NCBI RefSeq assembly: GCF_949628215.1
Contig: NC_134283.1
Coordinates: forward strand, 31,040,975-31,104,974
Origin: Phalacrocorax aristotelis
Lineage: Eukaryota; Chordata; Aves; Suliformes; Phalacrocoracidae
Direction of reading: 5' to 3'
Length of the DNA: 64,000 nucleotides
Shown here: piece after piece, positions 22,557-35,400 of the stretch
Position numbering within the stretch: position 1 is the stretch's first letter
Layout of the letters: each line of letters starts with the position of its first letter
Notes under the pieces: model-generated
What the model saw: only the letters and a program-made list of their open reading frames with translations
Database searches by the model: none
What the model was told of the DNA's origin: nothing
Made by a program: the position numbers and the translations under genes

Positions 22557-24058
22557 GTAAGGCGCCGGGGCGGAGCGGGCGAGCCGCGCCGCGCCCCCGC
22601 AACCACCACCCCCCTCCCTGCTGCCCGACAACGAAGGGAAAGGCGGATAAAAGGTAGAAAACGAAATAACAGTATCGCTAATGCCAGTAGTAAAATCAAA
22701 GGCGGCCCGCTGGATGCTTCCCTCCCCCGCGCTCGCAGCGATCCGAAAAACCGCCCTCCCGCCGCCGTGGAGAGCGCGGCCGCCGCGAGGCTGGCGGCGG
22801 GGCGCCCCGGGGGGGCGGCTGGGCCCCGCTCGACCCCGCAGCCCTTTGGTGAAACGTGGAAGCGGGACCTCGGGGAGCCAGGCCCCCTTCGGGGGGCGGC
22901 GGGCGGCCGTCGGGCAGAGCCGCGGCCCCGGGGGGGTGCGGCCGGCACCGTGCGGGCGCGGGGCTGACCCCTGTGCTTCCCACCCGGGCAGCGGCGGCGG
23001 CGCTGACGCCCTTCACGGTGACACGGCGGATCGGGCATCCCTACCAGAACCGGACCCCGCCGAAGCGCAAGAAGCCGCGGACGTCCTTCTCCCGGGTGCA
23101 GATCTGCGAGCTGGAGAAGCGCTTCCACCGGCAGAAGTACCTGGCCTCGGCCGAGCGCGCTGCCCTCGCCAAGTCCCTCAAGATGACGGACGCCCAGGTG
23201 AAGACCTGGTTCCAGAACCGGCGCACCAAGTGGCGGTGAGTCCCGCGCCCCCGGGGCCGCCCCGTCCCGCCGCCGCCCCCGGGGAAGCCCCGGCTCCGGC
23301 CGGGAGAGCACCCCGCGCCAGCCGCGCAGTGGTCGGGGGTGACTTGTTATTATCATTACTATTACTATTATTATTGCTACTATAGTGCTATTATCATCAT
23401 CGTTATTGTTTTTTATTTTTCTATTTTTCTTTTTTATAGTCCCCCATTCGGAAAACGGGGGATTATTCGTAAAAACGAGGGATTATTCGAAAAACGGGGA
23501 ATTAGTCAGAAAACAAAACAACAAAAAAAAACCCAAACAAAACAAAACAAAAACGGGGGGACCTTGGGAAAACGGGAATATTCGGAAACAGGGGATTACC
23601 GGTGCCGGGGCGTTCCCAGGGTCTCCCGCCGCCCCAGGCCCCTCCGCCGCAGGCCGAGCGGCCGCCGCCGACCCCGCGGTGCCTAGCCCCGGTGGGAAGC
23701 GGCGGCTGTCCCGCTGCCCGCCGGGGACGCGCCGGCCGCACCGCGCCGCGGCCCGGCGGCGCCCGATTCCCCCCGCCGCCCGAACGGCGCTCCCGCGGAG
23801 CCCCGGCGGGGCGTCCCGGGGCGCGGGCTGAGCGTGTCCCCCGGCAGGCGGCAGACGGCGGAGGAGCGGGAGGCCGAGCGGCAGCAGGCGAGCCGGCTGA
23901 TGCTGCAGCTGCAGCACGACGCCTTCCAGAAGTCGCTGAACGAGTCGATCCAGCCCGACCCGCTGTGCCTGCACAACTCGTCGCTGTTTGCGCTGCAGAA
24001 CCTGCAGCCCTGGGAGGAGGAGAGCGCCAAGATCCCCCCGGTCACCTCCCTCGTCTGA
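22142..24058 (+). CDS. TLX3: TLX3 (HOX11L2) homeobox transcription factor, complete
   Basis: TLX3 is a nuclear NKL-class homeodomain factor that selects glutamatergic over GABAergic fate in dorsal spinal cord and is needed for brainstem respiratory and sensory neurons. Exons 22142-22556, 22992-23235 and 23848-24058 give 289 residues, close to the human length of about 291. Visible parts are an Eh1-like repressor motif FGIDQIL (residues 18-24), a PBX hexapeptide FPWM (123-126) and a homeodomain at 164-223 with WFQNRR. The homeodomain has threonine at position 47 (residue 210), the hallmark of the TLX/HOX11 family. The protein ends [17 protein letters not shown], as in TLX3. The start has A at -3 and G at +4, and the N-terminus matches the family ([15 protein letters not shown]). 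The [16 protein letters not shown] context and the flanking RANBP17 and NPM1 exclude TLX1 and TLX2. Confidence 0.98.
22557..22991 (+). other. TLX3: TLX3 intron 1
   Basis: A 435-base GC-rich GT-AG intron with acceptor CACCCGGGCAG. Several frames stay open through it on both strands because of the base composition. It has no recognisable coding content. Confidence 0.93.
22992..23235 (+). CDS. TLX3: TLX3 exon 2 (homeodomain exon)
   Basis: This exon encodes residues 139-219 and two bases of codon 220. It starts with an alanine run, then [20 protein letters not shown] and almost the whole homeodomain, through [11 protein letters not shown]. The donor is TGGCG|GTGAGT, and the split arginine is completed in exon 3. 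Confidence 0.98.
23344..23410. repeat. Imperfect (TTA/TCA)n microsatellite in TLX3 intron 2
   Basis: Triplets of TTA, TCA and CTA type run for about 65 bases and pass into a T-rich stretch to about 23440. The AT-rich tract contrasts sharply with the surrounding CpG island. Confidence 0.8.
23446..23597. repeat. 19-20-bp minisatellite with inserted AAAAC run in TLX3 intron 2
   Basis: Three adjacent units read ATTCGGAAAACGGGGGATT (23446-23464), ATTCGTAAAAACGAGGGATT (23465-23484) and ATTCGAAAAACGGGGAATT (23485-23503). A degraded unit follows, then an A/C-rich run (about 23511-23555), a partial unit GGGAAAACGGGAAT near 23566-23579 and a last copy at 23580-23597 (ATTCGGAAACAGGGGATT). Confidence 0.8.
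23848..24058 (+). CDS. TLX3: TLX3 exon 3 coding part
   Basis: This exon completes the split arginine and reads [17 protein letters not shown], then [19 protein letters not shown] and [19 protein letters not shown], to the TGA at 24056-24058. This is the conserved TLX C-terminal region, including the last homeodomain residues. Confidence 0.97.
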
Positions 24059-24912
24059 GCCCGGCAGCCCGGGCACGCAGCGGACTCGCCCGCGGAGCTG
24101 GGCCGGCGGCTCCCCCCGCCCCCGGGGCCGCGGCTCGTCGCAGACGGGGCGGGCGCGGAGGCGGCGAGCGGCGCCCGCGGGGCCGGCGCCCGGAGCGGGC
24201 CGGGGACGGAGCCGGAGCCGGAGCCCGGGCCGGGGCCGGGGCAGGGGCCGCCGCGGCGCTTCCCCGAGGCCGGTGCGCAGCGGAGCCGCCGGGCGCTGCC
24301 GTCACGGGGCCCCGCGGTCCGCTTGTATATTCGTGTCGATGTTCCACTAGGAAGGGAAATATGTCACTTTTTGTAAGAAGTGTTAATAATTTAATTTATT
24401 TATGCATCGAGATTTTGGGCACTATTAATATGGAATTATATAAAACCTCAATTATTTATATCGAAATCTGAACATAGGTATTTTGTGTTGGCTTTGGAAC
24501 AAAAGGCTATTTTTTTTCCTGTTCTGAGGATAGTCTAAAGAAAAAAATACCTACCTATCACTTAGCGGAGGGGACTAAGTGGAGCCGGTGATAACTCATT
24601 AGCTTAGGAAACCCTATTAAGCTGAAAAGCGGTAGCTTCCATCTGTCCCAGGTGAAGTTAATGTCAGCTGTAATTTATTCACCGTAGTAATAAGGGCTCC
24701 TTTCAGAAACCCACACTCCATTTTGTCCTCACCCTTCCAGCCGATGAGCTTTAGCGCACCGAAACAGCACCCGCACCCTCTCCTTTTGCCACCGACTCTA
24801 GAGAAAGCGCCTTATGTTTCATAATAAAGAAGATTTGGGGTTGACACAGACCATGTATAATACTTTGTACTTGCCGAGACGTGTAAATAAACGTTTTCTT
24901 TAAAAACGCCTC
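24059..24912 (+). other. TLX3: TLX3 3' UTR (approximate end)
   Basis: The region is CpG-dense to about 24340 and AT-rich afterwards. Poly(A) hexamers AATAAA occur at 24823-24828 and 24886-24891. The AT-rich half (24340-24890) is rich in TAATTTATT-type motifs and resembles a conserved TLX 3' UTR. The exact cleavage site is inferred. Confidence 0.6.
24886..24891 (+). terminator. TLX3: Candidate TLX3 poly(A) signal
   Basis: AATAAA in the context GTGTAAATAAACGTTTTC, followed by T-rich and then strongly G-rich DNA, as expected downstream of a cleavage site. A second hexamer lies 63 bases upstream. Confidence 0.6.
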
Positions 24913-26430
24913 TCCGCTCCCTGCCTGCCGCCGCGCCGGGGAAGAACCGGGGCCGGGGCCGGGGCCGGAGCCGAGGCGCGGGCAGCAGCCGGGAGGCGGC
25001 CGCGGTCGCTCGGGGGAGCGGGGCCGGGAGCGGGGCGCCTGGGGCGGCGGGCGGGCGCGGAGCGGGGCCCCGGGGGCGGTGGTACGCGCTGCTGCCGGTC
25101 GCTCCGCCGGGGCCGGAGGGAAGCGGCGGGGAAGAGCCTCAGCTTTGGGACAACGGTGGAAACCCCGCGTGGGCGGCCGGGCGGGAGGGGGGCGCAGCGC
25201 CCGCCGCCTCCCGGGACGGGTGGCCTTGCCGGCGCAGGGGCCCACTGGCCCTCGGTAATTTTTCCACCCAGCGCCGCGGTCCCGGAACGCCTCCCGGCCG
25301 GCACCCAACGGTTTTCGTTTTCCCTGCCTTCGCTGCGCGCACCCGCGTTGGCAGCAGGGCGGCGGGTGGCCGTGGCCGTGGCCCGCCGGGGTGCCGGCTC
25401 CCCGCGTGCTCGCCAGCAGCAGAGCTCGTTTAACAACCTGGCTGCGGGAGGGTTATTTTTAAGAACAAACTCCCGTGTAGTTCCGCGGTCCTCCAGCAAC
25501 GGGGGGAAGCTGCAAAAATGATATTTTTTAGCAACCAGCGGTGATGCAGGCGAGTTTCCCCCAGCCGCGGACCGGAGCCAGAGCACCCCGTGACGGCGGA
25601 GGGCCGCGTCCTGCGGGGCGGGGGCTCTGCCTCTCCCACGGCGGAGGAGCGCGGCGCAGCCCGGTCACCGTGAGTCTGCACAAGTTGAAAGGCGTTCCTG
25701 GTGCTGGGCTCTCTCTTCCCCCAGCCCGGCTACGGCAAAGGGCATTTCAGGGGCAGGCAATCACGCAGGGTGAGGGATTAAGAAAATATTTCCCTAGCTA
25801 GTCCCGTTCTCGGCAGTACCAGGGCACAGGCTCGGGCTGTAGCCGGGATTTGGTTTGTCGGGGGAAGGCTGTGGAGGTCCAAAGGCAGGGCCAAATGCTG
25901 TCACACCGTGGGTGACGGTGCTGGGACCGTGCAGCTGCTCGACCGGTACCGTTCACCAGCCGGGAATATGCAGCCTGCGCTAGAAAACAGCCACCGAGGG
26001 GAGGTGTCTGGCGGGAATTAAACAAACCAACAAAATAAAAAAGCAAACAAAAAACCACTAAAACCAACGGGGAAATCTATACCTGGCTACAGGGTCCGGG
26101 GAAAGGCCGCGCTCCCGCGCTGCGCGGCCCTGTCACTGTCCCCACGCAGAGCCCTGCTGCTGCTGTGCATCGCCCCAAACCTCTCCCCGTTTGTCCGGTC
26201 CGTTTCCCCGCCGCGCTTCGCTGCGCGGCGACGTGCCGCCGGTCTGCGGGCGCTGCCAGCCCCGCCGCGGGGTCCTGCGCAGGCGGGCGGCGGGACACGG
26301 ACCGCAGCCCGGCCGCGGGTCCCGCCCTGGTCATCTGCGCTGGGTTTGTCACCTGCTGGTGGCCGCTCCGTGGGCAGAGCGGTAGGGGATGCGGCTGCGC
26401 TGCTCTCCGCATTAGCACCGTGTGCAGGGC
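24905..26430. other. CpG-rich region downstream of TLX3
   Basis: Several CpG-dense segments (about 24.9-25.7 and 26.08-26.43 kb) are separated by less GC-rich sequence and an A/C-rich run at 26020-26065. Frames up to 228 codons occur on the minus strand, overlapping other frames, with no family resemblance. I regard this as the right flank of the TLX3 CpG domain. Confidence 0.6.
24949..24968 (+). repeat. (GGGGCC)3 G-rich hexanucleotide run
   Basis: Three perfect GGGGCC units followed by GG lie about 58 bases after the last TLX3 AATAAA. The tract has G-quadruplex potential on the + (RNA-like) strand and could act as a polymerase pause site. That role is inference. Confidence 0.7.
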
Positions 26431-29400
26431 GGAGAGGAGAAGCCGAAGTACCGTATGCAGAGCAGCCAGAAGTCCGCGTGTTAGCTAAAGTGTGGAAGAG
26501 TCAAGCTCTGAATAATGCAAAGGGGTTGCAATGAACGGGTGTCCATATTCACATGTGTGTTTGATGTTACGTTTTATCTGTACCCCCTAACATCTACAAA
26601 CTGCATTGTTTTTCAAGACAGCCTTGTTCTTTAAGTGTCCGAGCATCCCATGACCATAAGCTTCTGGCATTCCTGATTTCCCTGCAGTTTTTCCCAAACT
26701 GCCGTAAGCCAGAAACTGTGTATTTGCAGAGAGCAAACTATGCTGCATATTGCAGTAATCGGCTTCGTGGCAGGCGAGGGGCTTGTGCAAAGCCACAGAG
26801 TGTTTACAGCCCTGCTATTAAAAGCAGCGCAAGTGGGTCTGGGCTCGGCGGTGACAGCCCAGGCGGGGCGCGGGTGCTCCTCGCCGCTGCTGCCCGAGGG
26901 GTGTGCTGCAGGCAGCAGCAGCGGGATCAAGCCTCGGGGCACGCCAACTTTCCAAAGAACTTCAGAAAACAGTAGCTTCCGTTGCAGCCATTGGAATATT
27001 CACCGAATAGTGGGGCTTATGTACTGGGAGCTGCGCACTTGGGCTTGCCAGGGTTATTGCTGGTGTCTTTGTTTTGGAGGAGCTGCTCTCGAGGTTTTGA
27101 GATGTGCTGAGTACGAGGGAGAGAGGCTGCCTCGTGCATCCACGTCATGTAAGACAAGATTGTGTGGGCGGTACGGGGGTACGGATGCGAGTGGTCATGC
27201 TGAAGGGGACAGAAGTGGGGGTTACCTCCAATTACTTGGTCCAGTGAACCCAGTGTTTAGAGAAGCCTCGGGAAAACCCCAGTGGGAACAAATACACAAT
27301 ACGTCCCTCTCCGTGGATGACAGCGGTGTTCCCTGCCAGCCTGAATGAGGCGCGACAGGGTTGTCCGACAGTCCCTGCTGTGTATCTTTGAAGGTCCATC
27401 AACAGACAAAGCCACCTATGGGGGCTTGCATGCACTTTAGACTCTACCAGTTTGAGCCTCTCCGTCCAAAGGAATTAAATCCTGGGGGATGTGGGTGCTC
27501 CGTGGAGGAGAGGGCACCTTTTGGGAGTGGGCTGGCTGTTGTGCCGATCCTGTTGATTGTCCTGTCCACAGACTGCACTTGGGCTGCATGGTGGACAACT
27601 CGAGTCAGGCTGTCATGTACGGGCAGCAGTTTGACTTCCCAATTTCTGAAACAGCCTTCTTGCAGCGTGGGCTCTGGCTAGTTGCCAGGGGAACGTGGTT
27701 TATTTCCCACCCTCCCACTCATTACTAAACACTCCTTTACCTTCATGGGAGACTTCTTAAAACACTCCACTTAGCAGAGGATAAAGACCAGTGGCATGCA
27801 GGCAGTGTGAGGGCAGCAGCAGCTCCTGCAACCGTATTGCAGCATGGCTGATTCAGGGGGAGTCATCCAAGCGTAGGCAGTGTGAGTCTTGTGATAGAGA
27901 TGTGGTCTGAGAATGCTGAAGATGCTGCACATCCGATCAAGCTGAGTTGTAATATGTTGGTGCTGCTATGAAATTGATAATTCTTAGCATTTGGATCATC
28001 TTTCCAAAGCAGTCTTAAATCCACAAGTGAAACGTTTCCATGCGCCTGCGCTCTGGAAAGCCCATGCTGTGTACTCACATTCCCTCCTGTTTGGAAGTTT
28101 TAAGCCCTGGAAAACTCATGTGTGCTGAACAAGGGTGGAAAAAATTAATGAGAGTTAAGGATTATCAAATTATCAGTGGAACCTAACTTTGGGTAGATCA
28201 CTTTCTGAACTTTGCTTAATCATGTGTAAGTGATTTCCCACATAGGGCCGAGCAGCTGAGTGGGTGGATGCACAGGGCAGAGCTTGGGCTAACTAGAGCC
28301 GTGCAGAGCAGCATCAGCCATTTCCTCGGAGTCCCTCCTGACTTTGCTTTAAGCCCAAACCCAAAGCACCCCCGTACCACACTCGCATGCACAGGCACAA
28401 TCCCTCTCAGGATAAAAATGGCTCTGTAATTTGCATCTCTCAGCATTATTTCGTGCCCAGGGTATTAGATGATACGAAGTAATGCATGGTGATCAGATCC
28501 GTATAGGCAATTCCTTTCCCAAATGGGCCTTAAAATCAATGGGTTATGAGCTCTCCTTCTCCACTCCGTGATGAAAGCCCCAGTCCCATTAAACATGCAA
28601 ACTACACAATATTCAAAACCTTGGTTTACCAAAGTGTTTTGCTCAGCTGGGTCATCATTTAGGTCATTTATACCTAACATAAATCATACTGAGATTTACA
28701 TCTCATGCCTATGAATTTTCCTTGAAGCATGTATTTCTGCACCACAATCATCACCACTGCTGATGAGGAGTCATTTAAGGGCTGTGACTCACCCAGGTGA
28801 GCACTTGCTTGTATAGCTCTCCTCTACTGGTAGAATCCCTCCTCGTGTGTTGCCTGAGCAAGTTGGACCGAGTGGAAGAAAGTATCTGCCTTCTGTGCAG
28901 GTGGGCATTTTCGGGAGAGGGGGTGTACACAGCATTTGCTTTAGGCTATTTGGGGCATTTCCCTTCAATGCTGTGTGTTTCCCTTGCCTGCTCTCTCGAG
29001 TCTGTTAAGCTCCTAACTTCTTCCTGACTCACAGCAGCAGAATAGATATTTCTACTTGGTGCCCACTTGTTTTTGAGGATCTGAGTTTGCCTCCTGGAGG
29101 CACCCAGTTAGCTTTGACGGGCAGGGCTATAGTACAGTTGGTGGCAGTTTGGCACCTATGTGCTTTCCCCACTTTTTTGGGGGGTGGTCCTCTGCATTTC
29201 TAGGCATTTCAGTACTTGTAAAAATCTGCTGCTAAGGTTACAACTGCAATGTTATTTAGATATTTTATTCCTGTGAATTTTGTTTAAGGGTAAGAGATAA
29301 AATACTCCTTCCAAGTCATAGTGGAAAATACGAGCTAGCTGCCTAAAGGTATCTCTGCATCATGCATCCAGAAATATCCACACATCCTTTGTAGGGTGTG

Positions 29401-32400
29401 TCCAGACCTGGAAATGCTGGGGATCATGGAGCAGAGACATTTGAGATGGGTCTCATGCTCTTTAAGGTTCCATGGATTAATGTTTCGGCACTTTTGCATG
29501 AGTGATGTATTGCTGCACTCTGCACTGGGCAGTCTGAGCCTGGTGAACTGCTGTGATGTTGGATGTCCAGGCGCTGTGCTCCCCTGAGCGGTGGCCAGAG
29601 TTTGCTGGGGTGCTGAGGTCTCTAAACACCCTCACCAATCCAGACCTTAGGCCATTCTTCAAAATACCTTCAAAATAAAAAATAAAATAAAATTTTAAAA
29701 AAGTGAAATCTGCCTCTGGATTGTGGAGTTCCACAGCAGATCTCTGGGTAACACCTGGAGTATCTATACACGCATCAAGGGTACCATGCTGACCCTCAGT
29801 GAACTTTCCAACCTGACCTTCCAAGTATTTACCTCCTGGGAGTCCAGCTGAGTGTTTCTGCTTCACTGTGGAGCATTACTCACCTTCACATGTCAGAATC
29901 AGTGGGAGCAGGACCTTCATTATTACCAGCATGTGGTGTTTGCTGGGTCCTCCATTGCTGCTCTGTCCCATGGCTGGACCATGGGGATTAGATCCAGTTG
30001 TTTCTGTGCCTGTGCCAGCCAGGTCTGCAAAGCTGTACCTGTGCCTCATCCTAGTTTGGGCCTGTTGGGAGCAGTGTGCTGTAGTGCCCAGGAGGGGAAT
30101 GGGGTTGTGGGAGAAAATTGCCGTGTCTCCAGCTCTTTAACTCTTCCAAGGTGTTTGAACAAATTTATGCCCCTCTTCAGGTAAATCTGTACGTTATATG
30201 TTGGCAGTGAGATGTGTTTTCCTCTGTGCTATGACTGGCTTCCTTCAGGAACTAATCCGGGTAGGAAGCAGACACCATAGAAAATTGGTGTGAGCTCTGC
30301 AGCCCCATGTAGGTCCTCAAGCTTAGCAGGAAGGTCGGACTGCACATGCATGACTGGCAGTGTCTGATCCATCATCTGTGTGCCCGAACCTCCAGCTCCC
30401 TGTCCAGGTGAATCTGTATTTTTATATATATTTTATGGTGGATACCAGGCACAGACTCATTGTCTTGAGTTTATTGTCTTTCAGCTTTGCAGTAAATAGC
30501 AGCTGGATGGAGGGGATAGAATTCGTTGTAATGTTTTGCCTACAGTATTACTGGGCTTCTTCGGCCTTTTGAAAATGGAAGGTCATCAACCCTTGCCAGG
30601 CTCCTTAAATGACTTAAGCTCGATGCCACAAGTGTTCCAGAATGCCCAAATGATCCCATTAATTTGGCATCCAGTGTATGCTGCATTATACATACCGACT
30701 TCCATTGGCACATGCCACATCCAATCCATTAGTTGTGCACAAATGCACTTAAGTTTTTTATTGCTCTTAGTTTTGTGTCATCAGCAAAGAAAGGTAAAGT
30801 TGATCTTCATCTAAATCACTGACATGGATTATTGCAATTGATTACAACGAAGAAAGAGCTTTTCAAGTTTCAAAGTTATGTTGTCTTTTATTTCCCCAAG
30901 TAGTAATCTGTACTGTTTAAGTTATTGCACAAGAACTGTCTCTGTAAGAGCTGTCCATATTACATTCCTCATTGAGAACATTTGTGTTAGTAGGCTGTCG
31001 TGATTCCCCCCCCAGTTCTGTACAGCACACTGCTATTATTCCTTCTGGTGGCAGAAATGCACTAAATGTTCTTTAATCAACCCAGTTACAGAAGGAAAAA
31101 AAGGAGTGAGACACACGCCTGCTGAAGCTAAAGTATACCGGTTTGGGAAGTTGTGTTTTAATGTGAGAGTCAATTAACTATGACTGGAAAAACAGTATTT
31201 TTTTTTTAATTTAATCCGGCATGCTTCTCAAGCTTATCCTCTTTATTGGGCTAGTGTGTTTAAGACACCTGAGTATCCAGAGGAAGCAGCACACAAGGGA
31301 AGGATGTGGCCCAGCATCACACTATTTTTCTGCCCAATGATCAGTTACGTTCAACTGGAAAAAAGTTAGGGAAGCCATCAGTATGTCCTTCCAGATCATC
31401 CTGCTTGCCCTGTGGCAGAAATGTTCTGTGTATCCAGGTGGTACTTCAGAACTGAACGATCCCCAGTGTTTATACTGTGCCTTTCTCGGCAGATACTTGC
31501 ACCCTGGCTTACCTTCGCACAGCTGGGAGGCCTTGAGGCTGGTCATGCCATTAAAATCAACTCTGTTTGCAAGAGAAATGCCTTGACTTGAATTTAAAAC
31601 CTGTTGAGGTGCTTTAACTCCCGTTTGCTTTTATGGGACAATAGGTGCTAACGTATTTGTAAAAAGACACCCTGCATCTTCAGGGGTTGAACCCTCCCAG
31701 CAGCCTGGCAATGGCTCTCTGCATCGCTCCCACTACTTCAAGTCTCTTCAGAATTCCCCAGCTGCCCTAAGGGCAGCAGTTCTTAAAACATGGCTGTGAA
31801 ACTTAACTTGAAAAACTAATTATAAGTTAATAAAGCTTGTGGTTTATGGACTGGAGTGATAGCAAAGCCTGGCTAGAGTATGAGGCTGTTAAACACGAAG
31901 ACTGCTGGAACGGTTTGGCTGTTTTAATACAAGCAAGCGAGGGCCAGCTCTTCATTTGGTGTAAATCAGCAGAGATCCATTAAGTCCAGTGGATCTCATC
32001 TACTTTACATCAGCTGAGGACATGACCTCGAGTACTTAATTGGTGGTATAATATAAAGACATTAGACTCTCTTCTCTCGTTCATCTGCACATGTCGTTCC
32101 CATTAATGGTAATGGGAGCAGCCTGTAAGGGAATATGGAGCCGCGGGTGGGTACGGCTGGTGCCGGTCCCATGGCTGGTCCCATAAGGGCTGGCACTCTG
32201 TAAAGCTGCTCTCTGGCCTCCAAAGAGCCAGTGCTCTCAAGTGGAGAGGGAAAACAAAGCAAAACGGTTAATAATTAAAGAAGCCTTCAAATCTTTCCCT
32301 TGGACTGAGGGAAAGGAGTGAGAGCTCTGAGGGCGCCTGACTGGGGCTTGGTGCGTGCTGCAGCCCTTGCTGCACCAGCACCCTGACAAGAGGGCCTGGG

Positions 32401-35400
32401 TCTGGGTGGAGGAGCAGAGGGTGCCATTGCAGTGGGTAGCCATGGCATGAGCTGTCTTTTCCTTGGAAATCTGGAAAATAGGAAATTTTGCCACAGCAGA
32501 AAATGTTTCTAAGTCCAGTCAAAAGGCACCCCAGGAGCAGCCTGGGATGAAGCCTCCAGCCTGCAGCCCGTAGGCAGAGGCTCCAGGCTGTGCTGTTGCT
32601 CCACACCAGCTCTTCGCCTGTCTTCTCCAAATGTGTGCCCAGCACTGGCTCTGGGAGCAGAGTTGAAGCGGAGAGGACAGGATGGTTTAGCTGTCATAGA
32701 GCTGCAGGTCTGGAAGAAGACAAAGAGTGCTTCTTCAGGCCTTTTTGTCAGACTTCCTGTCTTATGCCTTTTATGACCTTGAGGTTTGCACAGAGGCAGG
32801 CAGGTGGGTGCACCAGCAAGATGTGACTATCTGCAGGGTTGATGTGTAGGAGCTGGTTCCTTCACAGGCAGCGGAGACCTGTTGGTAATTCATCTCATTT
32901 TGGTTCTGATATCTAAAAGTAGGTCTGGGGAACTGCAGCCCTGCACCCTGCTTCATAGATTCTCCTAATCTGTGCTTCTGAGCAGAGCTTCAGAGCAGTT
33001 CTTGGCCATGCTTTTCCTGGAGTTTCTTGAAATATTCTTTCTCCTCATGGTGTCTGTGTCTTCTGCAGGCATCCCTGCCTCCGTGTTGCCTCTCTGCACC
33101 TGGCTGCGACACACATTGCCCTCCCTCAGGTCACAGCCTGTGCCTTTCTCGTCTCATGCAGTTCCTCAGCCTTTATTTTCAGTCAGTCCTTCGGTAGCTG
33201 CTGGGCACCCTGCTCCCAGCTTTCCTCTCCGAACAGGTGCAGGTTTGCTCTCTGCCTGGAGACAAGAGCTCCTTTAGCATTTTACTGTTAAAATGACATC
33301 CTAATGTCACTCTGTCTCCTTTTTGTAGGGTTGCAGAAAAAAAAAGTGGGATGTTGCATCTTGCCCAGAAGAGGCTGAGATGGGTAATTGATTCTGAAAG
33401 CAGTTTGCACAGTCGGGGACTCGCTCGCTGAAGCTGTCGCGTTGCACTGGGGAGCTTTGCTGTTTCGGTGCTCCAGTGGAGCAGCTGTTGTACCCAGCAT
33501 CGCTTCCAGCTTGTCACGAGCTGTGGAGGTTCCCATGTCCTCAGACTGTTCATCAGGAATGCTTTGAACTTGAATTTGACCCCTTTATTCAGCAGGAGAC
33601 CAACGGCGAGCATGGGTTGATGAGTAAGGAGGCTTTTCTGTGCCCAATTTGCCACATAGGGGTTAGTAGCTTCACTTTGAAACTCCGTTTTAGAGTCACC
33701 AAGCCCAATGCATACATACCTTGTGCTACATCTCCGTGCAGCAAGAGGAGATTGTCTCTGAGAGCCCAAGCAGGGAAAAAGCCTTTTCCACCCCTTCCAG
33801 GCTGAAATATTCTGGAGTACCTGGAAAAAATGAAGTGTTCAGGAAAAAAGACACTTGCAGGACCTTTTTGGAGACCTGAAATGTGATTCTCCTCTAAACT
33901 TATCAAGGGTAGAAATCATAGGGTTTTAGGTCTTTTTTTCTGCCTTGTCATGCTTGTGGCTTTCCTACATTGATCTTTATGAAGTTGCCCTTCTCTGTTT
34001 CAATCTCTGCCAAGTGCTTAGAGGGGAAAGAATATAGTTCTGCTGTACTGGGGGTAGGGGTAAAATCAGTGCACTCTTTTCACTGCCATACTGAATAAGG
34101 CAGGGAAAACAAAGCAGCCTGTGTCCCTTCTTCATGTCAAGACTCTCTTTCAAACTGCAGACAGTTGTCCAAAAACCTTCTTAGATGGAGCTTCCAGCCA
34201 CCTTTGCGTGATTGCCTCTCACACTGCTCCCAGGGAGAGGAAAGTCCTGTCTGACACAAACCTCCCGTTCCCCAGTTCAAGCTTTTCACTTCCTGTGCTC
34301 TTCAAAATTCACATGGACAACCAATTTTCCCCTGTGACTCTGCCATATACTCTGACAGATCTGCGAAGGCAGTTGTCCGCTCTTCTGTATGCCACCCACA
34401 GCAGAGTCTTTCAGTCCCTCATCCAGATCTAGGCTGTGGCCCTACAGCTCAGGTGGGACTTCCATGAGTTGGAGCTAAACCAGAGGAAATCGGGTCGAAG
34501 CACACAACACAAATCATTGTTCACTATCTCAGATGGAAAAAAAGAGAACCTGCCTCAGCCTTGTCCATCATGGTTTACTTCTGCCTCCTTGCCAGCTTCT
34601 GCTGCCAGTCTGCAGCTTTCCAATTGTAAACTGAACGCCTCCCCATAGTGTTGGCTCCTGTTTACAAGGGTGTTTTTTGCTTTGCTCTTTTGTCTGCTGG
34701 CCAAGACTCTTCCTTCTAATTACTTAAAATTAGCTATGGCCATCACTAGGGCAGAGGCAGAAATGCATGTGAGGTGTGATTCATACTCTGGACATGTTGG
34801 TCATGGCATGGTGAGTGATGTGGGAAAGCTCTGATGGATGGAGGGTGGATGGAGCAAGAGCTGGTGGGGCTGGAGGGGAGGGAGTGATGGAAGTCCAGCA
34901 AGTGGGAGAGGTGCAGGGGAAGATCAGTAAGAGGAGACATCCCAGACCTCTGTCCATGCACAGAAACCTGAGAAGGAGGGAGGAAGCCAGGAATGGAAAC
35001 ACAAATCAAAGCTGGAAGTGGGAGTGATAGGAACAGCTGGGAGAGAGCAGGGGAAGGGCTGTGCAGAGTCACAGTAGTGGGGAAGGGACACAGGGATGTC
35101 CAGAGTAGTGTGAAGCTCTGCTGTGGGTCTCTGTGGGTCTTTCAGCTGGAAATCTTTTTGTGTTTGAAGCCACAGTGCAGCGGGGCAGTATGTGAGCAAG
35201 CAACCAGGTACTGCCCTAGGAATGGAGAGAGTTTGGTGTGAGCCCACACAGAGGGGTGAAAGGGAGTAATTTCTGTGCACAGTGTTTTGTGGTCCCATCA
35301 GATAGGAGTACTGGCACAGCTCTGTGGTGAAACCACCATATCACTGAGCAAGCCAGAACCCAGCAAACATACTAAAACACAGCAAGAATGACTTGAAAAT

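Larger units (their letters stand above)
23236..23847 (+). other. TLX3: TLX3 intron 2
   Basis: A 612-base GT-AG intron with donor GTGAGTCCCG and acceptor TCCCCCGGCAG. It contains an ATT/ATC trinucleotide microsatellite, a 19-20-bp minisatellite and an AAAAC-rich run between two CpG-dense ends. Confidence 0.93.

Noticed and set aside
21293-23385. Frames of 234-423 codons around TLX3, including a 423-codon minus-strand frame
   Set aside because: They are shadows of the TLX3 exons and the GC-rich promoter, with R/G/P/A-rich low complexity and no family resemblance.
23602-24471. 289-codon + frame through TLX3 intron 2, exon 3 and the 3' UTR
   Set aside because: It overlaps the true TLX3 exon 3 in another frame and is compositionally biased.
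30740-30850. Possible antisense CR1 fragment (GTGTCATCAGCAAAG)
   Set aside because: The resemblance is short and the flanks do not continue convincingly. It was kept out as a separate feature.
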